Below, piece by piece: positions 17,542-25,867 of a stretch of 64,000 bases of DNA. The stretch comes from an uncultured Chloroflexota bacterium (GTDB lineage Bacteria > Chloroflexota > Limnocylindria > Limnocylindrales > CSP1-4). The first letter of the stretch is position 1, and every line of letters starts with the position of its first letter. Below the pieces are notes generated by a model. It saw nothing but the letters and a program-made list of their open reading frames with translations. It was not told the origin of the DNA and did no database searches. Both the position numbers and the translations under genes were made by a program. The stretch covers positions 1-64,000 of the forward strand of contig CAIJPD010000063.1 of assembly GCA_903822495.1 (NCBI GenBank), written 5' to 3'.

Positions 17542-17841
17542 CTACGAGCGGCGCAAGCCCCTCGAGGCTGCCGCCCACAGGAGGGCGGGAGCAAGGAAGC
17601 CCCAGTAGGCGCTGACTGGGTCGAATGTGCCGATGGCGACCCGTCCGCTGGACCAGACCTGGGCGGGCCACAGGAGCGTCGCGACGACCCAGGCGACGAC
17701 GTACACGACCCAGGACGGCCCGGGCAGTCGCACCACGAACGCGACCAGCATGTGGAGCCAGCTGGGGGCGTAGGGGTGGTCGGGTCGGTCGGCGGCTGCC
17801 GGGTCCGAGGCCGGGGACGTGACCGCGATGGACTCGCTCAT
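17542..17841 (-). CDS. hypothetical membrane protein, possibly truncated
   Basis: 99 aa from the ATG at 17841. A soluble N-terminus of about 30 residues precedes two hydrophobic segments (WLHMLVAFVVRLPGPSWVVY region and SAYWGFLAPALLWAAASRGL). I recognise no enzyme family. The frame ends just before a second frame carrying what looks like the matching C-terminal helix (17327-17509), which suggests a frameshifted or deleted gene. It lies 67 bases downstream of the formate dehydrogenase catalytic gene on the same strand. Confidence 0.4.
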   Translation of the reverse strand: MSESIAVTSPASDPAAADRPDHPYAPSWLHMLVAFVVRLPGPSWVVYVVAWVVATLLWPAQVWSSGRVAIGTFDPVSAYWGFLAPALLWAAASRGLRRS

Positions 17842-17908
17842 GGCGGGGGATGGTGCGGCCGCCACGACGAAACGGGAATGGGCAGCCTTCGGGCCGTGAC
17901 GCGGCTGC

Positions 17909-19828
17909 CTACCCGCGCAGCTTCTCGACGCGGATCGCGGTGGCCTTGAACTCGGCCGTGCCCGCCTTGGGGTCCCAGGCGTCATTGGTCAGCAGGTTGG
18001 TCGCCACGTCGTCCGGGAAGTGGAAGGTCATGAACATCAGGCCCGGGCGGAGCCGTTCGTCGGCACGCGCCGAGACCTCGACCTGGCCACGCCGCGAGGT
18101 GACCCTGACCCGCTCGCCGTCGGCGATCCCCAGGCGCGCCATCTCCGCCGGCGACATGTCCAGCGTCTCGCCCCGCCGGAGTGGCGACGAGAAGCCGCCG
18201 CTCTGGACCCCGGTGTTGTAGGCGTCCAGGCGGCGCCCGGTGGTGAGGCGGATCGGGAACTCCGGGGAGAGGCGGTCCACCGGCGGGTCATGGTCCACCG
18301 GTACAAACGGGACCCGCGATCCAGGGACCGGCGATTCCCACAGGCGCGAGTGGAGGAACAGCTCCCCTGGATGCGCCTCATCCCAGCACGGCCACTGCAG
18401 CCCGCCTTCGGCCTCCAGCCGGGCGTAGCTCATGCCGGCGTGGACGGGCGAGAGGCGCCGGACCTCGTCCCAGATCGTCTCGGCGTGCGGCTCACCCCAG
18501 TCGTGGCCCAGCCGGCGCGCCAGCTCGAACAGGATCCAGAGGTCGTCGCGTGCCTCGCCGGGCGGCTGCAGCGCCTTGCGTACGCGCTGGACGCGCCGCT
18601 CCGAGTTGGTGACCGTCCCGTCGGACTCGGCCCACGCGGCGGCGGCGGGGAGCACCACGTCGGCCAGCTCCGCCGTCTTCGTCAGGAAGATGTCCTGGAC
18701 GACGAGGAAGTCCAGTCCCTTCAGCAGCCGGATCGTGCGCGCCTGGTCCGCCTCCGACTGGGCGGGGTTCTCGCCGATCACGTGGACCGCGCGCAGCTCC
18801 CCCCGCTCCATGGCGTCGAACATGAGTGACAGGTGGAGGCCCTTCCTGGCCGGGATGGGCACGCCCCACTCGGCCTCGAACGGCGCCCGCAGCGCGTCGC
18901 TCTCCACGAACTGGAAGCCAGGGAGGCGGTCCGGGAGGGCGCCCATGTCGCCGCCGCCCTGGACGTTGTTCTGCCCGCGGAGCGGGTTGAGGCCGCTCCC
19001 GTAGCGCCCCACGTGTCCGGTCAGGAGCGCCAGCGAGATCAGCGCCAGCACGTTGTCCACGGCGTTGTGGTGCTCGGTGATGCCCAGCGTCCAGCAGATC
19101 ATGGCGCGCGGGGCCGTGGCATAGGCATGGGCCAGCTCGCGGATCAGCGCGGCGGGGACGCCGGTCTCGGCTTCCGCCGCCTCCAGCGTCCAGGGCTCCA
19201 CCTTGGCCCGGTAGGCTTCGAAGCCGGACGTCGCCCGATCGATGAACTCCCGGTTGGCCAGCCCGGCCGCGATGATCTCCCGGCCGATCGCGCTGGCCAG
19301 CGCGATGTCGCTGCCAACGTCCAGGCCCAGCCAGCCGTCGGCCCACTGGGCGCTGCCGGTCCGCCGCGGGTCCACCGCGTAGAGGCGCGCGCCCTCGCCG
19401 GGCCGGTTGATGGCCCGCAGGATGTGATGGAAGAAGATCGGATGCGTCTCCCGGGCGTTGCTGCCCCAGAGGACGATCAGGTCCGTCTCTTCGACCTCAC
19501 GGTATGAGCTGGTTCCGCCCCCAGCGCCAAAGACGGTCGCCAGACCGGCGACAGATGGCGCGTGTCAGGTCCGGTTGCAGCTGTCGATGTTGTTGCTGCC
19601 CAGCGCCACCCTGGCCAGCTTCTGGGCCGCAAAGTTGACCTCGTTGGTCGCCTTGCTGCAGCTGAAGATGCCGACGGGGGAGGGTCCGCCCGGGACCTGG
19701 CGTGCCGTGGCGGCACGGAGGCCGGCGGCGGTCCGGTCCAGGGCCTCGTCCCAGGTGGCGGGTCGGAGCGGCTGCCCCTTCCCGTCCCGGACGAGCGGCT
19801 GGGTCAGTCGAACGTAGCGCTTGGCCAC
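17909..19828 (-). CDS. fdhA: formate dehydrogenase catalytic subunit, Mo/selenocysteine half (split gene)
   Basis: 639 residues including selenocysteine at residue 88, encoded by an in-frame TGA (complement 19565-19567). Around it the protein reads NNIDSCNRT-Sec-HAPSVAGL, matching the Sec-His active site of E. coli FdhF, and a SECIS hairpin follows. The frame continues without another stop to TAG at 17909. It begins YVRLTQPLVRDGKG, the point just after the 4Fe-4S domain in ordinary FdhA; the missing N-terminal clusters are on a separate polypeptide (9279-10334). Later parts hold bis-MGD-binding motifs (WGSNARETHP, GRYGSGLNPLRGQNNVQGG) and a C-terminal aspartate-decarboxylase-like domain. The GTG start at 19828 has GGAGG 7 bases upstream. 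Reading the TGA as a plain stop would give two meaningless fragments. Confidence 0.93.
19536..19552 (-). promoter_or_regulatory. bacterial SECIS hairpin in fdhA
   Basis: On the coding (minus) strand the stem GTCGCC/GGCGAC (6 bp, perfect) closes the loop GGTCT, beginning 12 bases after the Sec TGA. E. coli fdhF has the same GGUCU apical loop about 11 bases after its UGA. The loop is the contact site for SelB, so this element should direct Sec insertion. Confidence 0.92.
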
Positions 19829-19862
19829 GATGGCCTCCGGTACGGGTGTGAACGACGGCGCG

Positions 19863-19868
19863 AGTGTA
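19863..19868 (-). promoter_or_regulatory. TACACT -10 box of fdhA
   Basis: On the minus strand TACACT precedes the fdhA GTG (19828) by 34 bases, giving a leader of about 28 bases that contains the GGAGG ribosome site. No convincing -35 is visible. The hexamer matches those before NuoEF and DUF262. Confidence 0.4.
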
Positions 19869-19997
19869 CCTCCGGGCCGGAGGCGCCCTGCCGCCGGATC
19901 TCACGGAGGCCGCGCGTGTCCGCGGGGGCGGTCACGATCATCGCAGCCCGCGCAGGCGACCCCCGCCAGATCCTGGGGGACTACGATGGGCCGGTGG

Positions 19998-21035
19998 ATG
20001 CCCAGACCCGGCATCATGCTCGGGGGACTGGGAATGGGCGTCATTGTGCGTCGTGCTAGCTGGACGAACCGAGCCGTCCGGGCCGCCATCGTGGCCGCGC
20101 TGCTCGTCATGGCCGGCGGTTCGGCGATCGTCCCGAACGGTGCTGTCGTGTCCGCCGCGCCACCGCCAACAGCGCCGCCGATCGTTGGTGGCCTGCGGAT
20201 CAGCCGTCTCTCGTCTCCCGGCCGATCGGTCGTCAGCGACGGATCGGCCTGGGTCGCCACCTTCACGGACGGGTCGCGCACCGTGAGTCTCGCCGGTCCG
20301 GGGCGGACCTTCGCCGAGGCTTCGACACCCGATCGCGTGGTCACCCAGACGTGGGTGCGGTTGCTGCCGGCCGCATTCCGCGGCACGGTCGACACGGCAT
20401 GGCTGGCGCGCGCCCGCGCCGATCGGTCGGCAGACGTGCTGGCCACCGCCTTCCAGTACGTCTCGGGTGCCCCATCGTTGCGCGACGCGTTTGGCGTCCA
20501 GGTTGCCGGCGACGCCTCCTACGGACCGCTCCTGGCGGACGGCTCCCGCCAGGAAGGCTCCGACTTCAGCGACTACCTCGGTGTCACCTGGACCTACCCG
20601 GACGGCGCACTCGATCCGCCCGAGGTGGACCAGTTCCTGGCGCTCGACTGCTCCGGGTTCGTCCGGATGGTCTTCGGCTACCGGGGCGGTGTCGCGATCA
20701 GCCTGCGGCTCGTGGCGGGTGCGATTCCGCGCCGTGCCTTCGAGCAGGCAGCGTCGGCTCCGGGAATCATCGTGATCACCAATCGTGGCGTCGTCCCGAC
20801 GTCGCGCACCCTCATGGCCGCCGGCGACCTCGTCTTCTTCGACGCCTCCACCGACGACGGCAGCCAGCTTGATCACGTTGGCATCTTCCTCGGCCGGGAC
20901 ACGGCCGGTCACGACCGGTTCATCTCATCCCGAAAGACCGCCGACGGCCCGACGATGGGGGATCTGGCTGGCCGCTCGGTCCTCGACGGGACCGGTCTCT
21001 ACGCTCGATCATTCCGGGCCGCTCGGCGGATCTGA
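19998..21035 (+). CDS. secreted NlpC/P60-type cell-wall hydrolase
   Basis: 345 aa from the ATG at 19998, which follows a -10-like TACGAT by 10 bases; an in-frame ATG at 20034 with GGGGGA upstream is an alternative. Both give a basic N-region and a signal peptide core (AAIVAALLVMAGGSAIV). The C-terminal half has the papain-like catalytic Cys in ALDCSGFVRMVFG, a GDLVFF motif and the His in LDHVGIFLG, as in NlpC/P60 peptidoglycan endopeptidases. The region between is not recognised. It is divergent from fdhA and probably unrelated to it. Confidence 0.78.
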   Translation: MPRPGIMLGGLGMGVIVRRASWTNRAVRAAIVAALLVMAGGSAIVPNGAVVSAAPPPTAPPIVGGLRISRLSSPGRSVVSDGSAWVATFTDGSRTVSLAGPGRTFAEASTPDRVVTQTWVRLLPAAFRGTVDTAWLARARADRSADVLATAFQYVSGAPSLRDAFGVQVAGDASYGPLLADGSRQEGSDFSDYLGVTWTYPDGALDPPEVDQFLALDCSGFVRMVFGYRGGVAISLRLVAGAIPRRAFEQAASAPGIIVITNRGVVPTSRTLMAAGDLVFFDASTDDGSQLDHVGIFLGRDTAGHDRFISSRKTADGPTMGDLAGRSVLDGTGLYARSFRAARRI

Positions 21036-21150
21036 ACCCCGGCAGCCCAAGGCGAGCGGGTCGCCGCCGGCCCGGGAGTCGAACGCGGCCGGTGTCGCCT
21101 TCGGGTCGCCGTCGCGGACCGTCGCGCGGTCTCGTGCGGTGGCCTTTCGC

Positions 21151-22200
21151 TCAGCGAAGCGTCAGCCCGTCGCCCGAGTCGACCCAGCCGATCCAGAACC
21201 GATCCACACCGGCCCCGGCGAGAGCGGCATCGACCCCATCAACGTGGTCCGGTGCCACGGCGGCGAGCAGGCCCCCGCTGGTCTGCGGGTCGAAGGCCAG
21301 CGTGACCAGCTCGGTCGCGACACCGGCCGCCACCTCGAGCGAGTCCTTGGCGAAGCGCCGGTTGTGGGCCGCGCCGCCGGTCTCCACGCCCGCTGCGGCG
21401 GCAGCCAGCGCGCCCGGGAGCGCGGGCAGGGACGACGCCTCCAGCACGAACCGGGTCCCGCTGGCCCGCGCCATCTCCAGCGCGTGGCCCACCAGGCCGA
21501 AGCCGGTCACGTCCGTGGCACCCCGCACCCCGGCCCCCACCAGCACCTCCGAGGCGGTCCGGTTGAGCCGTCGCATCTGGGCGATGGCCGCGTCGAGGTC
21601 CGCGGCCGCCACCTTGCCCTGACGGCTGCCCGAGACCAGCAGCCCAGTTCCCAGGCGCTTCGTCAGCACGAGCCGGTCGCCGGGCCGGGCCCCGCCCTTG
21701 CGCAGCAGCCGGTCCGGGTGCGCGGCGCCGATCACCGCCAGCCCGTACTTTGGCTCGGCGTCGCGGATGGTGTGCCCGCCGGCCAGCACGCCGCCCGCCT
21801 CGCGGACCTTGGCCGCCGCCGCCTCGAAGATCGTGGCCAGCACGTCGCGCGGAAGGTCCTCGGGGAATGCGGCGATCGACAACGCGAACAGCACGCGTCC
21901 GCCCATCGCGAACACGTCGGAGAGGGCGTTGGCCGCGGCGATCTCGCCGAACGTGGCCGGGTCGTCCACCAGGGGCGGGAAGAAGTCCAGTGTCCCGATG
22001 ATCGCCAGGTCGGGGCTGACCAGGTACGCGGCGGCATCGTCGGCCGGGTGGAGGCCGGCGATCAGCTCCGCGGGCTCCTGCCCGGCGCCCAGGCCATGCA
22101 GCGCGTCGGCGAGGAGGTCCGCGCCCAGCTTCGCGGCACAGCCGCCGCACTCGGTGAGCTCGGTGAGGCGGACGGGAGAGGGGAGGGACGCGGCTGCCAT
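21151..22200 (-). CDS. selD: selenide, water dikinase SelD
   Basis: 349 aa. ECGGCAAKLG near the N-terminus carries the catalytic Cys21 and Lys24 (Cys-x2-Lys as in E. coli Cys17/Lys20); this SelD uses Cys, not Sec. DFFPPLVDDP, ANALSDVFAMGG and GGHTIRDAEPKYG are the AIR-synthase-like ATP and metal sites, and ATDVTGFGLVGHALEMA and FDPQTSGGLL complete the family pattern. It makes selenophosphate from selenide and ATP, the selenium donor for SelA. The ATG at 22200 lies 6 bases after a TATGAT box. It is divergent from the tRNA-Sec/selA/selB genes, with a 69-base gap. Confidence 0.95.
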   Translation of the reverse strand: MAAASLPSPVRLTELTECGGCAAKLGADLLADALHGLGAGQEPAELIAGLHPADDAAAYLVSPDLAIIGTLDFFPPLVDDPATFGEIAAANALSDVFAMGGRVLFALSIAAFPEDLPRDVLATIFEAAAAKVREAGGVLAGGHTIRDAEPKYGLAVIGAAHPDRLLRKGGARPGDRLVLTKRLGTGLLVSGSRQGKVAAADLDAAIAQMRRLNRTASEVLVGAGVRGATDVTGFGLVGHALEMARASGTRFVLEASSLPALPGALAAAAAGVETGGAAHNRRFAKDSLEVAAGVATELVTLAFDPQTSGGLLAAVAPDHVDGVDAALAGAGVDRFWIGWVDSGDGLTLR

Positions 22201-22206
22201 CGCCGG

Positions 22207-22212
22207 ATCATA
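22207..22212 (-). promoter_or_regulatory. TATGAT -10 box of selD, leaderless-type
   Basis: On the minus strand TATGAT (5 of 6 to TATAAT) ends 6 bases before the selD ATG, so transcription would begin at or near the start codon. Confidence 0.45.
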
Positions 22213-22257
22213 CCCGCGGCGCAGGCCGACCCCGGTGGCCCGGGCCGGTCCGCGCGC

Positions 22258-22263
22258 TACCAT
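22258..22263 (+). promoter_or_regulatory. TACCAT -10 box of tRNA-Sec
   Basis: TACCAT ends 6 bases before the mature tRNA 5' end (22270), placing the predicted transcription start on or next to the first tRNA base. The same hexamer precedes gltA and the antitoxin. Confidence 0.4.
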
Positions 22264-22269
22264 CCGTCC

Positions 22270-22366
22270 GGGAGCGGAGGGGTCCCGGTGGGTCCCCTGG
22301 TCTTCAAAACCAGTGGCGCGGCGCTCCGCGCGGCGCGGTGGGTTCGACTCCCACGCGCTCCCGCCA
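22270..22366 (+). tRNA. selC: tRNA-Sec (anticodon UCA)
   Basis: 97 nt with encoded CCA. Acceptor strands 22270-22277 and 22355-22362 pair over 7 bp, with a G-G opposition at the eighth position. The D arm is a 6-bp stem (22279-22284 with 22291-22296, two wobbles). The anticodon stem CTGGT/ACCAG encloses CTTCAAA with TCA at 22304-22306. The long variable arm has CGCGG/CCGCG (22317-22330). The T arm is GTGGG/CCCAC with loop TTCGACT. The 8-bp-type acceptor, long D stem and long variable arm are specific to tRNA-Sec; an ordinary tRNA-Ser would not read UGA. Confidence 0.95.
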
Positions 22367-22391
22367 GATGCCGCACGGAGGACGCCCGCCG

Positions 22392-23852
22392 ATGGCCTCG
22401 CCCGCAGGTTCGTCCCGCCCGCCAAGCGTTGAGCGGCTGCTCTCTGCCGTTCGGCCGCGGCTGGTCGGCCCACGGGAGCCGGCCGCCCTCCTGGCCGTGG
22501 CGCGCGCCGTGATCGCGGACGAGCGGGCCCGGCTGGGATCCGGGGCCCATGGCCGGCACATCGACGAGCTGGCACTCGAGGTCCGGGCGCGCCTGGACGC
22601 CTTCGGCGGCCCCGGGGAGCCCGGGCTGCTCACCGTCATCAACGCCACCGGGGTGATCCTCCACACCAACCTGGGCCGGGCGCCGTGGCCCGTTGCCGCG
22701 ATCGACGCCGCCGTGGCCGCGGCTGCCTCCTACTCGCTCCTGGAGCTGGATGCCGGCACGGGCCGACGCGGCCCGCGGTTCCGCGTCGCCGAGGATCACC
22801 TCGTCGCGCTGACCGGGGCGGAGGACGCGCTGATCGTCAACAACAACGCCAGCGCCGTGGCCCTGGCCGTCGGGCTGGCGGGCCGCAAGGGTGTCGCGGT
22901 CTCGCGCGGCGAGCTGGTCGAGATCGGCGGCGGCGTCCGGATCCCGGAGATCATCCGGCGGGCCGGCGCCCGCCTGATCGAGGTGGGGACCACGAACCGC
23001 ACCCGCGCCGACGACTTCAGCGAGCCGCTGGCGAGCGGCCGCGCCGGCCTCATCCTGCGCGTCCACCCCTCCAACTTCCGCCAGTCCGGCTTCGTGGAAT
23101 CGCCGGATCCTCGCGCACTGGCGGCGCTCGTCCGCGCCCACGGCGCGCTCCTTGTGGAGGACCTGGGGAGCGGCGCGCTCCTGGATACGGCGGCATTCGG
23201 CCTCCCGCACGAACCAACCCCGGCCGATGCGCTCGCCGCCGGCGCGGACCTGGTCACGTTCTCCGGGGACAAGCTGGTGGGAGGCCCGCAGGCCGGGCTC
23301 ATCGTGGGCCGCGCGGACCTCGTCGCCCGGCTCCGGAAGGATCCACTGGCGCGTGCCACCCGACCGGACAAGGTCCTGCTGGCTGCCATCGCGGCCACGC
23401 TGGGGCTCTACCGCGCGGGGCTCGCGACGACGGCGATCCCTGTCTGGCGGATGGTCGCGGCACCGCTGGAGGCCCTGCGGGCTCGGGCCCTCGCCGTGGC
23501 AGCCCAGGCCGGCGACATGCTGGCCGACCTCGCCGGGCCGCCCCCGGGGCCGCCCGGCGGCAATTCGCCCGGCATCAGCATCGAGGCCGTCGACCTGGTC
23601 GCCACGCTGGGCGGCGGCTCGTTGCCCGGCGAGGGGATCCCGTCCGCGGGCCTGGTGCTCCGGGGCCGTTCGGCCCAGCACGTCCTGGCCCGCCTGCGCG
23701 CGGGCGACCAAACCGCCGGCGCACCGGCCGCCGGCGTACCGGCCGTCATCGCCCGCATCGACGACGGCGCCGTGGTAATGGACCTCCGCACCGTGGACCC
23801 CGCCGCCGATCCGGGCCTGGCGGCGGCGATCGCGAGGGCGCTCGCCGGATGA
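22392..23852 (+). CDS. selA: L-seryl-tRNA(Sec) selenium transferase SelA
   Basis: 486 aa. VINATGVILHTNLGRAPWP, NNNASAVALAVG, EVGTTNRTRADDF and HPSNFRQSGF are conserved SelA blocks, and FSGDKLVGGPQAG carries the PLP-binding Lys. It converts Ser-tRNA(Sec) to Sec-tRNA(Sec) using selenophosphate. The ATG at 22392 has GGAGG at 22377-22381; an ATG at 22368 just past the tRNA 3' end is in frame but lacks a ribosome site. The tRNA gene ends 25 bases upstream, so tRNA and mRNA may come from one transcript. The stop overlaps the selB start (ATGA). Confidence 0.95.
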   Translation: MASPAGSSRPPSVERLLSAVRPRLVGPREPAALLAVARAVIADERARLGSGAHGRHIDELALEVRARLDAFGGPGEPGLLTVINATGVILHTNLGRAPWPVAAIDAAVAAAASYSLLELDAGTGRRGPRFRVAEDHLVALTGAEDALIVNNNASAVALAVGLAGRKGVAVSRGELVEIGGGVRIPEIIRRAGARLIEVGTTNRTRADDFSEPLASGRAGLILRVHPSNFRQSGFVESPDPRALAALVRAHGALLVEDLGSGALLDTAAFGLPHEPTPADALAAGADLVTFSGDKLVGGPQAGLIVGRADLVARLRKDPLARATRPDKVLLAAIAATLGLYRAGLATTAIPVWRMVAAPLEALRARALAVAAQAGDMLADLAGPPPGPPGGNSPGISIEAVDLVATLGGGSLPGEGIPSAGLVLRGRSAQHVLARLRAGDQTAGAPAAGVPAVIARIDDGAVVMDLRTVDPAADPGLAAAIARALAG

Positions 23853-25867
23853 CGATCGTGGTGGGAACGGCCGGCCACATCGACCACGGCAAGACCACGC
23901 TGCTCCGGGCCCTGACCGGGATCGACGCGGACCGGCTCCCCGAGGAGCGACGGCGCGGCATGACGATCGAGGTGGGGTACGCCCACCTGGTGCTCCCCGG
24001 GGGGACGCCGCTGGACTTCGTGGATGTGCCGGGCCACGACGCCCTGGTGGGCAACATGCTGGTCGGGGCCGGCGAGATCGACGCCGCGCTCCTGGTGGTC
24101 GCGGCCGACGATGGGCCGCGAGCGCAGACACTGGAGCACCTGGAGCTCCTCGATGCACTGGGGATCCACGCCGGGCTGGCGGTGGTGACCAAGGCGGACC
24201 TGGTGGACGAGGCGCGGCTCTCGGCGGTCTGTGCGGCGGTCGGAACGCTCCTTGGAGGCACGCTGCTGGCGGGGGTGCCCGTGCTGGCGGTGAGCGCCCA
24301 GGCGGGGACCGGCCTGGACGCGCTGCGGGACGCGCTGGCGGCACTCGCGGCACGGCTGGCGGCGGCACCGCCGCGGGCCGGCGGACCAGGACGCCTCGCG
24401 ATCGACCGGGCCTTCAGCATCCGCGGCCGAGGCACCATCGCCACAGGGTCGCTCCGGGGCGATGGCGTGGCGGCCGGGGACGAGCTCCGCCTGGAGCCGG
24501 GGGGTCGAAGCATCCGGGTTCGAGAGGTGCAGGTGCACGGCGCGGCGATCGATGGTCCGGCGGGGCCGGGTCGGACGGGGCTGAACCTGGCGGCAGTCGA
24601 GGTGGCTGCGCTGGCCCGCGGCCAGGTGCTCACGGCCGGCCCGGGTGTGGAGGTGAGCGACCGGCTCCTCGTCGCCCTCCGGCGTCCGGCCGCGCTGGGC
24701 GGGCCCCACGCCGCTGGCGAGACCCGCGCCTCCGGCGGCACCCACAGCTCCGGCGAGACCTACGCGGCTGGCGGGACAGGTTTGAAGCGGGTCTGGCCGC
24801 CCGCCGACGGCACTCCCGCGCGGCTCCACCTCGGAACCGCCCAGGTTGGTGCCAGGATCGGCCGCTCCGGGCGGGAGGCCACGGACCTGGGCGGCGGCCG
24901 GATCACCGCGCTCCTCCGCCTCGACGCGCCCGTGGCCGTCATCGTCGGCGACCCGTTCGTGCTCCGCCGGCCCTCTCCCGGGCTCGTGCTGGCCGGCGGC
25001 GTGGTCCTGGACCCGATCCCGCCGCGCGGTCCCGCTCGCCGGCGCGTCACGGCGGAGCGTCTGGCTGGCCTCGACGCCGCGGTCGCGGCGAGGGACGCGG
25101 AGCGTGCCATTGCGGCCCTGGCGGACCTGCACGGCGTGCTGCCACGCGAGCGGGTCGAGGCCCTGGCCGCGGTCCTGCCCGGCGCCGCCCCGCGCCGGGG
25201 AGCCGCCGCGATCGTCGCCTCGGACGTGACGGTCGGCCTGGACACGATGGCGCTCACCGCCGTGGCGGCCCACCATGCGGCGGCACCGCTGAGCCTGGGG
25301 CTCGCCGATGCCGAGCTGCGCCGGGCCCTGGCGACAGAGGTGCGGCGGCGCTCGGACCCCGAGGCGCACGTCGCCGGCGCGGTCGCCGGCGACGTGCTGG
25401 ACCGCCTCGCCGCCGGGGCACGCCTGGTCCGCGAGGGGGACCGGTGGCACGACCCAGGCCGCGCCCCGGGCCTGCCTCCGGACCTCCTGGCCGCGATGGG
25501 CCGCCTGGAGGCCGCACTCTCGGTCGCGGCCCCTCCCTCCCTCGCCGCGGCCGCCCGCGCCGCGGGTTGCCCCATGGACGGCCTCCGCGCCCTCGAGGCC
25601 ACCGGCCGAATCGTCCGCGTCGAAGCCGACCTCGCCTGGGCCGCCCCCGCCTACCAGCGCCTGGCCGCTCTCGCCCTGTCCATGGCGCACCAGGGCAGGC
25701 TCTCACCCGCCGCGTTCCGTGACGCCACCGGCACCAGCCGGCGGTTCGTCCTCGCGATCCTCGAAGACCTGGATCGGCGTGGCATCCTGCGGAGGACGCC
25801 GGATGGCCATGTCCCAGGGCCGCGCGCGCCTCACTCGTCGTCGGCCGTCACCGAGAGCCACCCGTGA
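23849..25867 (+). CDS. selB: selenocysteine-specific elongation factor SelB
   Basis: 672 aa. The GTPase domain begins with TAGHIDHGKTTLLRALTGID (G1), then DVPGH (G3) and TKAD (G4); EF-Tu-like domains follow and the C-terminal third is winged-helix modules that bind the SECIS loop. A Gly/Ala/Thr-rich linker near residues 286-312 is an insertion. It delivers Sec-tRNA(Sec) to the ribosome at UGA codons followed by a hairpin such as that in fdhA. It overlaps selA by 4 bases (ATGA) and the next gene by 4 bases (GTGA), indicating a tight operon. Confidence 0.95.
   Translation: MTIVVGTAGHIDHGKTTLLRALTGIDADRLPEERRRGMTIEVGYAHLVLPGGTPLDFVDVPGHDALVGNMLVGAGEIDAALLVVAADDGPRAQTLEHLELLDALGIHAGLAVVTKADLVDEARLSAVCAAVGTLLGGTLLAGVPVLAVSAQAGTGLDALRDALAALAARLAAAPPRAGGPGRLAIDRAFSIRGRGTIATGSLRGDGVAAGDELRLEPGGRSIRVREVQVHGAAIDGPAGPGRTGLNLAAVEVAALARGQVLTAGPGVEVSDRLLVALRRPAALGGPHAAGETRASGGTHSSGETYAAGGTGLKRVWPPADGTPARLHLGTAQVGARIGRSGREATDLGGGRITALLRLDAPVAVIVGDPFVLRRPSPGLVLAGGVVLDPIPPRGPARRRVTAERLAGLDAAVAARDAERAIAALADLHGVLPRERVEALAAVLPGAAPRRGAAAIVASDVTVGLDTMALTAVAAHHAAAPLSLGLADAELRRALATEVRRRSDPEAHVAGAVAGDVLDRLAAGARLVREGDRWHDPGRAPGLPPDLLAAMGRLEAALSVAAPPSLAAAARAAGCPMDGLRALEATGRIVRVEADLAWAAPAYQRLAALALSMAHQGRLSPAAFRDATGTSRRFVLAILEDLDRRGILRRTPDGHVPGPRAPHSSSAVTESHP

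Noticed and set aside
19565-19567. UGA in fdhA as a nonsense mutation or frameshift
   Set aside because: The context matches Sec in known formate dehydrogenases, a SECIS hairpin follows, both flanks stay in frame and sel genes adjoin.
23408-25690. 760-codon minus-strand open frame opposite selA and selB
   Set aside because: Shadow of two well-conserved genes; Arg/Gly/Pro-rich with no recognisable motif. The same applies to 22257-24368.
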